Source: Coniferiporia sulphurascens (taxonomy: Eukaryota > Basidiomycota > Agaricomycetes > Hymenochaetales > Hymenochaetaceae). Taken from it: a stretch of 64,000 nucleotides of DNA. Below are positions 39,487 to 51,154 of the stretch, in pieces. The stretch spans positions 620,001 through 684,000 of the forward strand of contig NBBA01000007.1 in the NCBI GenBank assembly GCA_002794785.1. The letters run 5' to 3'. Position 1 is the first letter of the stretch. Every line of letters begins with the position of its first letter. The notes beneath the pieces were generated by a model, which saw nothing but the letters and a program-made list of their open reading frames with translations, was not told the DNA's origin and made no database searches. Both the position numbers and the translations under genes were made by a program.

Positions 39487-40905
39487 CTACGCCACGACCT
39501 TCAATGCCTCGGCCGTCTCCACGGCAAATGGATAGTCAGTGTACCCCTTCGGACTCTTCTTAGTGTAGAACGTAGAGTAGTCGAACGGCGTCAGCGGGAT
39601 GTCCTCTTTGAGACGGCGAGGGAGGTCAGGCTAACGTGTTCCAAATTTTTGGAGAACAGATAAAAAAAGGAAAAAAGGGGGCATTCAATAAACGTCTAAC
39701 GTCGCATGTAAACGGACGAGAAGACGTACGTTTGATATGAACCATCTACCAAATACGATGACATCACCCCTTTCTTGCGCGCCTTTCAACGCGCTCGCAC
39801 GCTCGTAACCGCTCGCGCTGAGGAACGCCGAAGTCTCATCGGCACCCTCCCGCCAGATCGCGCGCGCAAAATCGTTCGAGTCGCCCGGGTCCACACCTTC
39901 GACCACGTGGAGGTACGCGAGGCGCGGGTGGCGCTTCCGCACCTCGCGGATGAAATGCGAGAAGTTCGAAATGGGGTCGATCATGCGCATTCCCTGGAAG
40001 ATGCTCCATGGCGAGATGCGCAGGCCTGTGCGCCCCGGTCCGACTGCACTCGCAACTGCATCGACGACGCGCAAGGGGAAGTGTGCGCGCGCCTCGATCG
40101 AGCCGCCATATGCGTCCGTGCGTTGGTTTGTCCTGATAGGATTGTAATTTTTTTTAAAGAGTTGGTCTTGGTTAGACACGGGAGCGAAAAAAGCTGAAGA
40201 ACTCGGGAAACGTACACGTCTTGCAAAAACTGGTCGATGATGTAGCCGTTCGCGCCGTGGATCTCGACGCCGTCGAACCCGGCGCCATGCACCGCGTTCT
40301 TCGCCGCCTGAGCATACAGACCTACGTACTCGTCGATTTCATCCAAGGAGAGTGGGCGCGGGAAGATACTGTGGCCGTGGTACTTGTCAGGTGCGACGGC
40401 GGATGCGGACACGTACGGAATCGCATCGACCGGGAGGCCAGCATCTTCGGCCTCCTTGGCAAGTACGGCGGGCTTCGCGGACCTCCCGAGCGCCCAAAGC
40501 TGAAGGAAGATGAATGATCCGCGAGCGTGGACTGCATCTGTCACCTAGACATAGACGTGCGATCCGTTAGCTTAAACGTGTACGAACTACGAACGCAATC
40601 AGAGCGCATATACGCACCTTCTTCCACCCAGCTATCTGTGCCTCGCTCCAAATACCGGGTACATTTTCAAATCCGCCTGCCCTCTGTGCAATAAACGTTC
40701 CCTCGGTGACGAGGAGCGTGCCCGGGACGCTAGCACGCTGGGAGTAGTACTCAGTTAGCATGTCCGTGGGTACATGCGCATCGTCCGCGCGGTAACGTGT
40801 GAGCGGCGCCATCACAACGCGGTGCTGGATAGTGATCTCGCCGACCTTGAGGGGCGTGAAGAGCAGGTCTGACGCGGTGGGGGATGAGGCGGAAACCTGT
40901 GCCAT
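39487..40905 (-). CDS. NADH:flavin oxidoreductase, Old Yellow Enzyme family
   Basis: Four exons (40905-40618, 40544-40216, 40132-39730, 39630-39487) give 387 aa in phase, the family norm. FMN enzymes of this family reduce activated C=C bonds with NAD(P)H. The N terminus has [20 protein letters not shown], then LTRYRA, and [19 protein letters not shown] follows. [20 protein letters not shown] contains the His-x-x-Asn substrate-binding pair and the catalytic Tyr. [20 protein letters not shown] and [20 protein letters not shown] complete the barrel. C terminus EALKVVA. The exon 2/3 border restores [13 protein letters not shown]. It lies convergent with the bestrophin gene between the two repeat arms. 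Substrate unknown. Confidence 0.93.
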
Positions 40906-42234
40906 CGTTGTGGATGGGTAAACTATGTGGTCCAGTCGTGAGGGAGATGATTCTGCTGGGTGATAACAAGTATTCCCTTCAAGTCACGAGCTTTTATAGC
41001 ATCCCGGACCTGCATGTGAGCTACGGAAACAGAAGTTGCTGCATACGTGTTCCTGCGTCCGATGCGTGCCTGATGGCGTGCTCGCTGCCCTCGCATCGGC
41101 ACTGACAAAGTCTGTGTACACGCGCGGCCATCGGAGGCTTCAAAGTTCGGGCGACCACCTGGAAGACGACTCGGATCGTCGCGACGAGCTGAGCAGTTTT
41201 TTTTTTTTTTTGCGTTCTCGAACGTTCCAATGGGAGTCGCAACTCGCAAGTACAACAGTAGACTTCGATGTCTGCCTCAACTTCCCTCGTCGAATGTCGC
41301 TAATGCTTGCTGGATCCAGTATGGTGTACGCCGCCCGAGTGGGAAAATATGTAGACGAGAGCCCGCTGCCGAGTTCGCGATGCGCAGAATGAGAGGAGAG
41401 TTACAAAGCCACGACGAGCTCCGACTCGGTGTCTCGCAAACCATCGTGCCATTAGTGTGATCGCTTATCGCGTCGCGCTTTTCTGCTTACACGTCATATT
41501 GCTGATTAATCGGCGGAACTCCCCGCCCTGCCATTTTGATTCCACGAAATACTCAGGCCCCCTGCTAACGCTCTATTCGGCTTTGCTTAACCATCTAGAT
41601 ACTAAAGCTTTGTTATTGTGTATCCCCCGGATCTTGAGTATCTCTGGACGCCGGCTTCGGGCTTGGTAAGTGCTTCTTCACACAATGTGTCGCAATTATT
41701 GCACGCCGAATGTACCGGGTGCTACCAATCGTCCTTCAGGCTGTGCAGGAAATTGCGGCATACATGGGCTGTGTCCTGTGCATCGGTATATCTCCTGCAG
41801 ACCACTGCGACACGTCACTAGGGGGCTAGCGGAATGGTGACACTCCATTGGATATCCCCTTCAAATACAGGGAAACCCTGGATTTTCAGCAATATATTAA
41901 TGGCTCCTTTAAATCTGGTACCGTACGGCTTCCCGTCCGCAAAGACCTTAACTGGAATACCCCCTTACTACATGTATATGAGAGAAGGTTTCCATCCGTA
42001 GGACCCGCGCAATTGGCTAATGCGTGGTCATGCGAACTTGAAAATGTGAATACCAGCTGTGTAAGCCGGTTATACAAGACTTGACAGTTATCATTGCGAT
42101 TTCTCACATATTTTGTATAGCCAGAATACGTGCTTAACTACTACCATATTGGAACGTAAGGTTTCAAGAATATCTTAGGGTAAACATTGGACAAAGAAAG
42201 AGTTAAGGCGACACACAGTTAAGGGGGAAGAAAT
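40906..42234. other. Upstream region of the oxidoreductase; no further gene
   Basis: Contains a poly-T run near 41197-41211. Frames such as 41848-42084 have no motif. The promoter of the minus-strand oxidoreductase must lie just above 40905. Confidence 0.4.
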
Positions 42235-43060
42235 TTACCCCAGGGGGGGAGGGTGGACAGGAGCTACCCTCCCCCCAAATAATGTCACCAAAGGCTATAG
42301 AAATGAGTCCCAAACGGAGAACAGGTGACAAATGACTGACCGACACCAATTACCACTGCGCATAGGGGGCGTCCCACCCACTCGCCCCCTGCCGGTCCAG
42401 GTGCAATGCACCTGCAGTAATTATCTTTTACCGGCTCCCGGTCATTATTTATACAGCGACTATGACCTATGAAAGAGGGTGAGAAACAGGGCACAACAAC
42501 GGCAGCTCGTAAATGACGTACCATTGCGCTGCCCGCATATAGTTAGGAATCGTGCCGGAAAATATGGGTCGAGGGAGCCCAGGATCTAAGCAAGGATGTC
42601 TGTCAGTCGTTTTCAGAGAGGCGTCAACAATACGAACTCACATAACCTCGAGCCGGCACGATCACCGCCACCGAGCCATGAGGAGCCTTCTGGATATTGG
42701 TCGGGCTAGCACTCGGGTGGTGGCGGAGGGTGGGCCAATTGCGGGTCGAGGTCGCTCACGGAGTGAGTCTGGAAACTGAATGTCAGCCACGAACGGTGAG
42801 GGACGGAGGATGGGACATACCGTGGCCTCGCCTGGCACACAGGACCAGCACTTACTCGACAGCTGAGACGCCGACCAGGTTACGAAGCAGTCTCACACCG
42901 AAGTGGTGTTGCGGTCGAGTCATCGCAAAGGATAAAGTGCGGTATGGTGGTGGAAGGAGGGAGAGAAGTCTCTGGACTCTGGGAACCTCTGGAGAGGATT
43001 ATGTAGCCGTCTAGACACTGGGCTGACAGTTGTTTCGTGTTTGTTTATTTGAGGCTGACA
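42235..43060 (-). repeat. E repeat, copy E6 (inner end of right arm)
   Basis: Counterpart of E5. The possible start is GTG rather than ATG, and a short deletion in the body (near 42730) brings an early stop. All three intron-like segments and the palindromes are kept. Terminal hairpin near 42243-42276. Confidence 0.75.
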
Positions 43061-43514
43061 CCGATGAAGCCGTGTTCAGAGACGTGTAATGCGGCTGTGA
43101 ACCGAAGCTGTACTTTAGGAAAGCTCTCGCTGGTTACCTGGAGATTAGGAACAGTACAATCCGTGACATCACTTGTCTTCTGAGTCAGGCCACACATATA
43201 CATGTAGCGCTAGTCTTTGTGGGATAACTTTCAAACCATATCTTCGCTACTACTATATGCACTGATTGGTCTAGACTCTGCGAAATGTTTTAGCATTCGC
43301 TATTGTGCCAATCTCCCTCACGAGACTTAACCATCAGCCCTACACCCGAATTATATAAAAAGCCCTCTCCATGAACCGCATATGTCTAGAAGCCATTAAT
43401 GAACAGCTTGAGAGGTTATACTCTTAGGCTCGCCGACTGTATTTCCATTTTTCAGGTTCTAGCCAGTGTACGCCCAATTTAGACTTATCCTAGCTAGGAC
43501 CTCAATGGATAGCG

Positions 43515-44365
43515 TCATAGACGTCAGCCTCAAATAAACAAACACGAAACAACGCGTCAGCCCAGTACTAGTTTCCAAATGGCTACATAATCCTCTCCAG
43601 AGGTTTCCAGAGTCCAGAGGTTTCTCTCCCTCCTTCCACCATCATCCCGCACTCCACCCTTTGCGAGGACTCGACCGCAACACCTCATCGGTGTGAGACT
43701 GCTTCGTAACCTGTTCGGCGTCTCTGCGGTCGAATAGGTGCTGGTCCTATGTGCCAGGCGAGGTCACGGTATGTCCCATCTACCCATCCTCCTTTCATCG
43801 TCTTGCGTGGCTGACACTCCGCCCCCAGACTCACTTCGTGAGCGGCCTCGATCCGCAACTGGCAGACCCTTCCGCCACCAACCCGAATGCCAGCCCGACC
43901 AATATCCAGAAGGCTCCTCATGGCTCGGTGGCGGAGATCGTGCCGGCTCGAGGTTATGTGAGATTACCTTATTGCTGTCTATTCTCAGTCGGCTAACAGC
44001 TACTCCCACTCAGATCCTGGGCTCCCTCGACCCATATTGTCCGGCACGATTCCTAACTATATGCGGGCAGCGCAATGGTACGTCATTTACGAGCTGCCGT
44101 TGTTGTGCCCTGTTTCTCACCCTCTTTCATAGGTCATAGTCGCTGTATAAATAATGACCGGGAGCCGGTAAAAGATAATTACTGCAGGTGCATTGCACCT
44201 GGACCGGCAGGGGGCGAGTGGGTGGGACGCCCCCTATGAGACGTGGTATTTGGAGCTGGTCAGTCCTCCACTGTTTGTCTTCCCTCCTGAGACTTATATT
44301 TAGTCCTTAGCAGTCTTGTTTAGGGGGAGGGGGGCGCCTCGTCCTCCCTCCCCTATATTTCCCTC
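43515..44365 (+). repeat. E repeat, copy E7 (best preserved example)
   Basis: Intron-like segments are 43769-43828 (60 nt), 43958-44013 (56 nt) and 44078-44133 (56 nt), all GT...AG and of host intron length. The 3' part has three nested signals: ACCGGGAGCCGGT at 44157-44169, CAGGTGCATTGCACCTG at 44185-44201, and the stem AGGGGGCG/CGCCCCCT at 44209-44216 and 44228-44235. A terminal GGGGGAGG...CCTCCC hairpin follows near 44323-44353. Joined exons could encode LDPQLADPSATNPNASPTNI ... HSRCINNDREPVKDNYCRC. No ATG at the expected place (GTG). Confidence 0.78.
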
Positions 44366-44760
44366 TGTTTCTTCTGCCTGCCTGGAGTGTAACCTTCTGA
44401 ATGTAGTTATTTTGCGCAATTTAATAGTTTGAGATGAACATTTCATAATCTTTGCTCGTGTAGAATCTCGTTTGATATGCCGATATCAGATTAAGGTATC
44501 AAAGCGTGTTGTTCTCGTAAATAATGTTCTTGAATGTTGAGCCCCTTGACGGAAGTATCAATCTTTAATAAAACATATTAGTTATTTCTGGCTGCAGGAA
44601 TAGCTTCCGCGGCTGACGCTTCAGGTTCTGCCACCGCGCAGATCCTGAAAAATGTAGTTCTCCGTCTAAAGAGGCTTGTCTACGCGACGCGCGCATTCGA
44701 GCGATGTAAATCAGCATTAAAATATGCATTCCTGTAGTATTCCTTTCAGAGGGGAAGACG

Positions 44761-44955
44761 ATGAAGGATCATTGCACCAGTGCAAGGATGCCCAGTTATG
44801 AGAAGAGTGGATGTGACAAGCCACAAGAGGGACTCTCACTCCCGTTATGGGAAGGAATACGTCAGCCACACGCAAAGGCGATCCAATTGCCCAAACCAGA
44901 CGGCTATATCTTGATGAGTTCCCAGACCGAGGCTAGTGTAAATCGACCAAGTTGA
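44761..44955 (+). CDS. Small frame conserved in both arms, right copy
   Basis: 64 codons starting MKDHCTSARMPSYEKSGCDK. Counterpart of the 30843-30619 frame; the two differ by scattered substitutions without a frameshift until the 3' end, where the left TGA is CGA here and the frame runs two codons further. Convergent with the right kinase-like gene. Confidence 0.33.
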   Translation: MKDHCTSARMPSYEKSGCDKPQEGLSLPLWEGIRQPHAKAIQLPKPDGYILMSSQTEASVNRPS

Positions 44956-45467
44956 GGGTGTTCTGGGATCCGCTAAAGTCTTGAACTTCCTCCGCTACCA
45001 ATTGACGACCACTCAGTCCCAAATATCGATAAGTCTCACTTATGAGTATCGTACGGGAGGTGTGTCTCAACGGCGATTTCTGAACAATAAACGAGCTGGT
45101 AGCCTGGCAGGGTAGTACGACTTAGAGTATTAGCCCCGAGTGTGGTCAGTGGTGGGAATCACACTAAAGATCGTGCAAGGAGCTCTTGTTGACGAGGGAC
45201 ACCGCCCAGAAGTCTACCTGTGCCCTATAACCCAGTGGAGACTGCTCGACGTGGGGTTATCCAGCAAATTTCTCGTTCCATTTGAAAGCAATCGGAAGAA
45301 TCACGCCTGAGAGCCCAAACAGAATAAGAGTATAGCAGGAGCAAGGTGCTACATTCGGAGCCGAGTTGTTGTCGTCTTGTAGCTGTGGAGCTAGAAGGGA
45401 CACGCGATATCAGATGTTCGTAGTCAATATCCGTTGTGCATCCAGATATCTAAACAGAGATGTGCAA

Positions 45468-46700
45468 TCAGTAACACGGCGCATCCCTTAGCTCTCTGGC
45501 AGTCTCGACAAGTAGCCTCCGCGCAGCGCCGTATCGCTCCCTCGCCTCTTCCAAATCGTCTGTATCGCCTGTCTCAACTGCGTCCTTCGCATCTTCAGAC
45601 GCTCCAAGCAGTGCGCACAGTGCCGCGTACGCCGTATACCACAGGCGCTTCGTGCGCTGTCGTGCAAACACGAGCAGCCCGCTCCCTTCCACCTCGCCGG
45701 ATCCACCTGCCCCGTCGCTACCACGATATCCCTCGCACAGCGCAGCACTCGGCGCACGTAGTGCACCCTCCATCAGCGGATCACCCCATAGGCACAGCGG
45801 ACCGCCCCAGTGCGCCAGCATCGGCAGCTCCGGATGGATTGGGATATTTCCCTCTGCGCTGTCCGGTCCACTTTTGAGATGTACGTATGCGAAGGACGAC
45901 CACTCGAGCGCGCCGCACCACACGAGGCTAGGCACTTCGACATCGTCAAACAGGTAGAATCCGATCGCCCGACCAAGTGCACGACGGAGGTCTTCCATTG
46001 GAATATCTTCTTTCACGTCCACTCCTGCCTCCTCCTGCACCTCTCTAGTACTCAACACGTCGAGGTCCAACTTCTCCAGCTCCTCGAGCGCAGTCTCCAC
46101 GAGCAGCGAAAACGCCTCCTGCCACGAATAGCACTCTCCCCACTCATCCTGCGCTCCAGGCACACCAAACCAGTCGTTCTCGAGTGCGTGCAATGCGCGC
46201 AGGTGCGCACCGAGGCGGAGTTCTGTAAGGGCACGCATTCGCTCGGACATGGCGGGGAGGGCGCGCTCCAGAGGCTCGGGCTCTCCAGAAGTTTCAGTAG
46301 GAGAGCCTTGCGGGTGCACGGAGAGAGAGAGAAGAGCATATGAACAAGGTATCACCGTCGCACTGTGGTCAACTTTAAGGACGCGTGGGCAAGTGCTGGG
46401 CGGCGTGTGCGTGGCGACGAGCGCGATAAGTGCCGTCCCTGCCTCAAGTGCCGCTCGCGGGCCGGTCTCGATGACGAGCGTGCGCGGCGATGCAGACTCC
46501 TCCGTAGTACTGTACGTCGCCGTGTATACTTTCGTCGTCTGCGGATACCTTTTGTTGGACGCAGGTGATCGGCGAGATGCGGCAGGACAGCTGAGCGCGA
46601 CGGCTTACGATGACGGCCAGCGCTGCAAGGTGAGCAAGCGACTATAAGTGCTGTCGTGCGCGATTATAATGGAGGTGGCATGGTCTTTGCTTAAAGTCAT
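45468..46700 (-). CDS. Kinase-like (APH-type fold) protein, right copy
   Basis: Inverted near-identical copy of 28865-30097 with the same two-exon structure: 46700-46609 and 46548-45468, 390 aa. Differences from the left copy are few and mostly conservative: for example WPSSYP for WPSLYP, LGAHLRALHALEN for LGAYLRALHGLEN, and LKSGPDSAEGNIPI for the left SELSSAEGNIPV region. LVIET keeps the Glu where Lys is expected. Both copies are intact, which suggests constraint or recent homogenisation. The frame on the opposite strand (46249-46647) is a shadow. Confidence 0.7.
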
Positions 46701-47069
46701 CTAGGCGTGCAGAATGAAAGCAAGGTTGGTTGGTGGTAGCAAACACGGGATGAGCTGCACTTGCGATCCGATTAGGCTTCGGTTAGCCGCAAGAAGCCGA
46801 ATGAAAAGCCCTTGAAATTCGAGACGATACAGCAAGCAAGCTTTTGCAGTGGTGTCAATTGTAGATGGGGCGTTATACATCGGTATATAATTGCGATAAT
46901 GGGAACACAGAAAGGAATTGAAATACACAAATAAAGTAAAAGGGTAATTTGGGCTTCTGGGCTCTTGGCTTTTTTTATAATAGCTTAATGGATTTTGAAC
47001 ACCGGAAGGAGAAATGAGAGAAATGGAAAAGGGATATGAAATGCGCCGCGTGCGACGATTCAGAAGGAG

Positions 47070-47200
47070 TGAGAGGAGGGGGAAAAAAGAAGGAAAAGAG
47101 AGGAAGGAAAAGAGAAAAAGTAAAGAGAGAAAGGGAAAGGAAGAGGGAGGGGGGGAAGAGGGTAGGAGAAAGAGGAGAAGGGGTGTGGTGGGGAGGGCGG
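47070..47200 (+). repeat. Long polypurine tract
   Basis: Mirror of the pyrimidine tract at 28376-28500; almost only G and A. Confidence 0.8.
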
Positions 47201-48110
47201 ACAGAGCACCTCCCTCCCCCAAATCGGGACTGCTGACACCTAAAAAGACTAAGTCACCGGACAGAGAAAGACCAACGCAGCAACTTACAAGTCTCAATTT
47301 CGCTCCCACACCATACCTGGGGCGTCCCGTCCACTCACCCCCCTTGCCGGTACAAGTGCACATCGTGCATATGTAGCCAACACCCTGTCACCATTTTACA
47401 GCAATAATGACTTGAGTGCAGAGAATTAAGTAAGTGTCCATAATGAATATGACGGCATAACAACAGATGCGTACCAATGTGCTGCCCGCATTTGCTTTAA
47501 TCTATCGTGCTGGACTTGGAATATGGACGGACGAGGTTGCCCGTCAAGAACTGAGAATGACTGATGTCAGCCTAATCAGAAAAATCAACAAAATCGACGG
47601 TTTACTATAGCCTCTGTCCAGCACGTCTCCGCCACCGGGTCGCAAGGAGCCTTCTTGGATGTTTCGGTCGGGCTATCTACGTGCGTGGAGGTGGCGGAAG
47701 GGTTGCCAGGCGCGGGATCGAAGTCGCAGTGGCGTGCGTCTGGATTGTACTGGGCGTCAGCCACACGCTGACGGGGAGAAGAGCGAGACAGAAGAGACTT
47801 ACGACGACGACGAACTGGCTCGCAATACCATCACCCATCTCGACAAGCGGAGGCGTCGACCGTACTATGATTCTTTTTATGAAACGGCCTCACACCAATG
47901 TGGTGCTGCATATAGTCGAGTACTCGCGGAGGGTAGGGTGCGAAGTGGATGCGGGTGATGGTGGAAGAAGGGAGAGGGATGATGAAGGGCAGTGGAGGAT
48001 TCAGGCGGAATTATATAGAGCTCTGGATGCTGGGCTGACACGATTTCTGGGCTGACGTACCGCTGGTAAGTCATTATGAGGCTAACGTCGATCATGACGC
48101 TTTCGACTAC
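47190..48110 (-). repeat. Distant E-like unit, right arm
   Basis: Inverted counterpart of 27440-28400 with the same intron-like positions, the TATATAATTCC-type box near 48014 (minus strand), and the CCTACCCTCC/GCGAG leader. Terminal hairpin near 47190-47222. Confidence 0.65.
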
Positions 48111-48186
48111 GTCTCTTGAGTGATGATGAAAGTGGCAGGGTACATATAAGAACCAATAACTAAAATTAATATTTATATCAGTGTAT

Positions 48187-48616
48187 TCAAATCCCAATAT
48201 AGGGGGAAAGATGGGAGCAGGGAGGCTTGCGTTGGAGTCTGCGGGGCATAGGAGATATGTTAGTCTCCTCGCGTAGCGGCGGGGTGAGGCTGGACTCTAT
48301 TTTGTCGGAGTTCAGGGGAAGCACATATACGCCCGAGTGATTAAAATGTTCTGAGAGACGAGAACGGACGTGGAGGGAGAAGTTAGTGATCTGACTTTTC
48401 GGTGCGTAGAGTAATTCTAAAGTCAAGGTTTGCCGCCGGGACGCGACGCGTCGCGTGGTTAAGCTTCAAGCGGAGAGTCAACTCCATAAAGTACGCGAGC
48501 TCACCTAGGGTGGCCTTCTGAAGTGGCTTTGGCCTTGGTAGCGCCAGAGAAGATAGAAGTGTTGCACTATGTGACCAATCAACACAGTGCTTCGTTTCTG
48601 TGTATGAGTAAGTCAC
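48187..48616 (-). pseudogene. Unrecognised frame conserved in both arms, right copy, broken
   Basis: Two overlapping minus-strand frames (48616-48383 and 48426-48187) together match the left 27078-27338 frame: LRLKLNHATRRVPAANLDFR in the first and PPLREETNISPMPRRLQR in the second. The need for two frames implies a frameshift relative to the left copy. Family unknown. Confidence 0.35.
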
Positions 48617-49029
48617 TCTACTTGTTGCAGCGCCGGAAGCAATCTACATATTCCAAAAGAGCTAGCAAGTAATACAGCAGTAATATGACACTCATTTTCC
48701 TAATGTCGTTTGTCTATACCCAGACACCCACCCGCCCCTCTATATTTGTGCGTTGCATCCAATTCAGAAATGTGTTAGGATAGCATCATGGACGTTAGAC
48801 CCAAATCAACGGGAACAAGACGAGATGTGCGACCTGTAGGATTAAGGCGGAGACCTAATACCATGTGGGGCACCATCATTTGTTTTGTCACTTCACATAC
48901 ACTATAGCTGCTCATAATTATATGCTACTATGTTTGACATTACTACAGATATAATAATAAAATGTTCGGTCACATCGGAATTAACAAAAAAAGAAAAGAG
49001 GGATAAGAGTGAAGAAATCCGACTCGGTA

Positions 49030-49868
49030 GGGGAGGAGGACGGGGCTCCCCCTCCCCTGAGATGGAACTATCAATGGCTAAAGATATAAGCATCAGAAAC
49101 ACGTTAAGTAGCAAGCCGCTTACTCTTACAAAGTCCCGTGCACGCAGAGGGGGCGTCCCACCCACTCGCCCCCTACCGGTCCAGGTGCATTGCACCTGCA
49201 GTAATTATCTTTTACCGGCTCCCGGTCATTTACTATACGGCGACTATGACCTATGCAAAGCGGTAAGAAACAGAGTATAACATCAGCATCTCGTAAATGA
49301 CGTACCATTGCGCTGCCCGCATAAAGTTTGGGATCGTGCCAGACAACATGGGTCGAGGGAGCCCAGGATCTGAACGGGAGTGAACGTTGGCCGACTGCGA
49401 ATAGACGGCAATATGGTAATCTCACATAACCTCGAGCCGGCACGATCTCCGCCACCGAACCATGAGGAGCCTTCTGGATATCGGTCGGGCTAGCACTAGG
49501 GTTGGTGGCGGAAGGGTTTACCAGTTGCGGGTCGAGGCCGCTCACGGAGTGAGTCTGGGGGCGGAGTGTCAGCCATGCACGACGATGAAAGGAGGATGGA
49601 TAGATGGGACATACCGTGGGCCTCGCCTAGCACACAAGACCAGCACCTACTCGACCGCAGAGACGCCGACCAGATCACGAAGCAGTCTCACACCGATGAG
49701 GTGCCGCGGTCGAGTCATCGCAAAGGATAGAGTGCAGGATGGTGGTGGAAGGAGGGAGAGAAGTCTCTGAGCTCTGGAAAGCTTCGGAATGTGTTATATA
49801 TCCGTCTGGATAATGGACTGACATGCTGTTTTGTGGTATTTGCATATTTGAGGCTGACGTCGGATTCG
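49030..49868 (-). repeat. E repeat, copy E8 (outer end of right arm)
   Basis: Counterpart of E3. Keeps an open reading through the introns on the minus strand (49545-49126), an accident of this copy. The ATG position is GTG and one extra base lies near 49619. Terminal hairpin at about 49029-49062. Confidence 0.75.
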
Positions 49869-49869
49869 C

Positions 49870-51154
49870 TGTTTGTTAAAGATCAGACCAGAATGCAACA
49901 TTCCGTTTTTACTGGATGCAAGTGACTAAGCTTTTGCGTACGACCTTCTGGCACCTCTTCAGTCTACAGAAGGGGTGTTAAAAAAACGGACGTGTGCCTG
50001 AGGCCGATTCTGAGTTGCGAAGTGTGTAGTGACGCACTGCAGTTTATTGACTGGCCACGAAAGCTATTCTAGCCAATATGATTATTTCCGCATTAGCATG
50101 AGTCGGGAGTTCTCAAACTAGTTACGGAACTCGACAGAAAACGTTTTAAGGAGTCATTCAACGGGAATAGTATCAGAATTAGTATTATTACTAGATCTTG
50201 TACATTGAGGGCCACCGCGAGGTGGAAACACTCAAGTAAATAATGTGACCAAACTGTATTTCGAGACGTCGGAAGGAGAGTCCCGAAGCACAGGGAAAGC
50301 AGGTTTCATTCGTGTACAAAAAAGGAAACTGTTCACAAGGGGAATTAGAATCGCCAGTGACATGTCGTAACCGGGAGGATACACACATTCAAGTTAATAA
50401 TTATCGTGAATTACTTGGAGAATTTTTTTCAGAATGTGACAAAAGAGTAACAAACTGCGTCCATATTAAACTCCGGTCTGGACTGGTATCTACGGGCGGG
50501 GCTGCATCAAATCCGTGCCGAAGCCCTTTCGATCGGAGTTAAAATGCTACCGTGACTTTTTGTGACGATAACTTTGCAAAAGGGGCACCCTATTCTAGAC
50601 GTTTGTGTAAATACAAGAAAATTCGGAATTTTTTACATGCGTCGTTAAAATTCGTTTATCTTACACTAGATAAATCGAGATAAAAATGAATTTGAGCAGC
50701 GCAGGAGCAAAAAAAAAGTTTGCAAAAGGTGTCACAATAGGATATGGGTGGCAACGTCACGTGCTTAGCGGACGCGCCTTTTTTTTAGTGACAAGTTGTT
50801 ATCCAGCAACGGTCAACTAGCGCGACGCGCACAGAGGCCAATCTCGAGAACGAACATTCACATTGTTTTATGGACTATGGACAAAGACATCACTCAGCCG
50901 TTACTCAGGGAAATGTCACCAAGAGAGTCTAGACCTGGCTTCAGGTCAGACTCGGAATCCGCATCCTGTCAGCCCCCACCGCAACACTCATGGTCTCGTT
51001 CCAAACCTCAATGGCCAAAGACCTGCGTCTCTGCTGTGCACTCGAAGTACTGCATATAAGATACCTCGGGGGTCTTAAACTTCTTTTCCCCCAATCTACT
51101 ACCACTGCGTATTGGATCCCACTCTGCTGAACTTGATTCTCTGAGCTAAAAACC
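49870..51154. other. Gap before the kinase frame
   Basis: Around 50430-50600 a few words of the 13.5/33.9-kb repeat recur (AATGTGACAAAAGAGTAACA). No supportable gene. A run of T at about 50780 and of A at about 50710. Confidence 0.4.

Larger units (their letters stand above)
42235..49870. repeat. Right arm of the large imperfect inverted duplication
   Basis: Inverted counterpart of 25560-33430: E6(-), E7(+), small frames, kinase-like gene (-), purine tract, E-like unit (-), the 48.2-48.6 kb frames, E8(-). Together the arms enclose about 8.8 kb holding the bestrophin and oxidoreductase genes. Confidence 0.75.
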
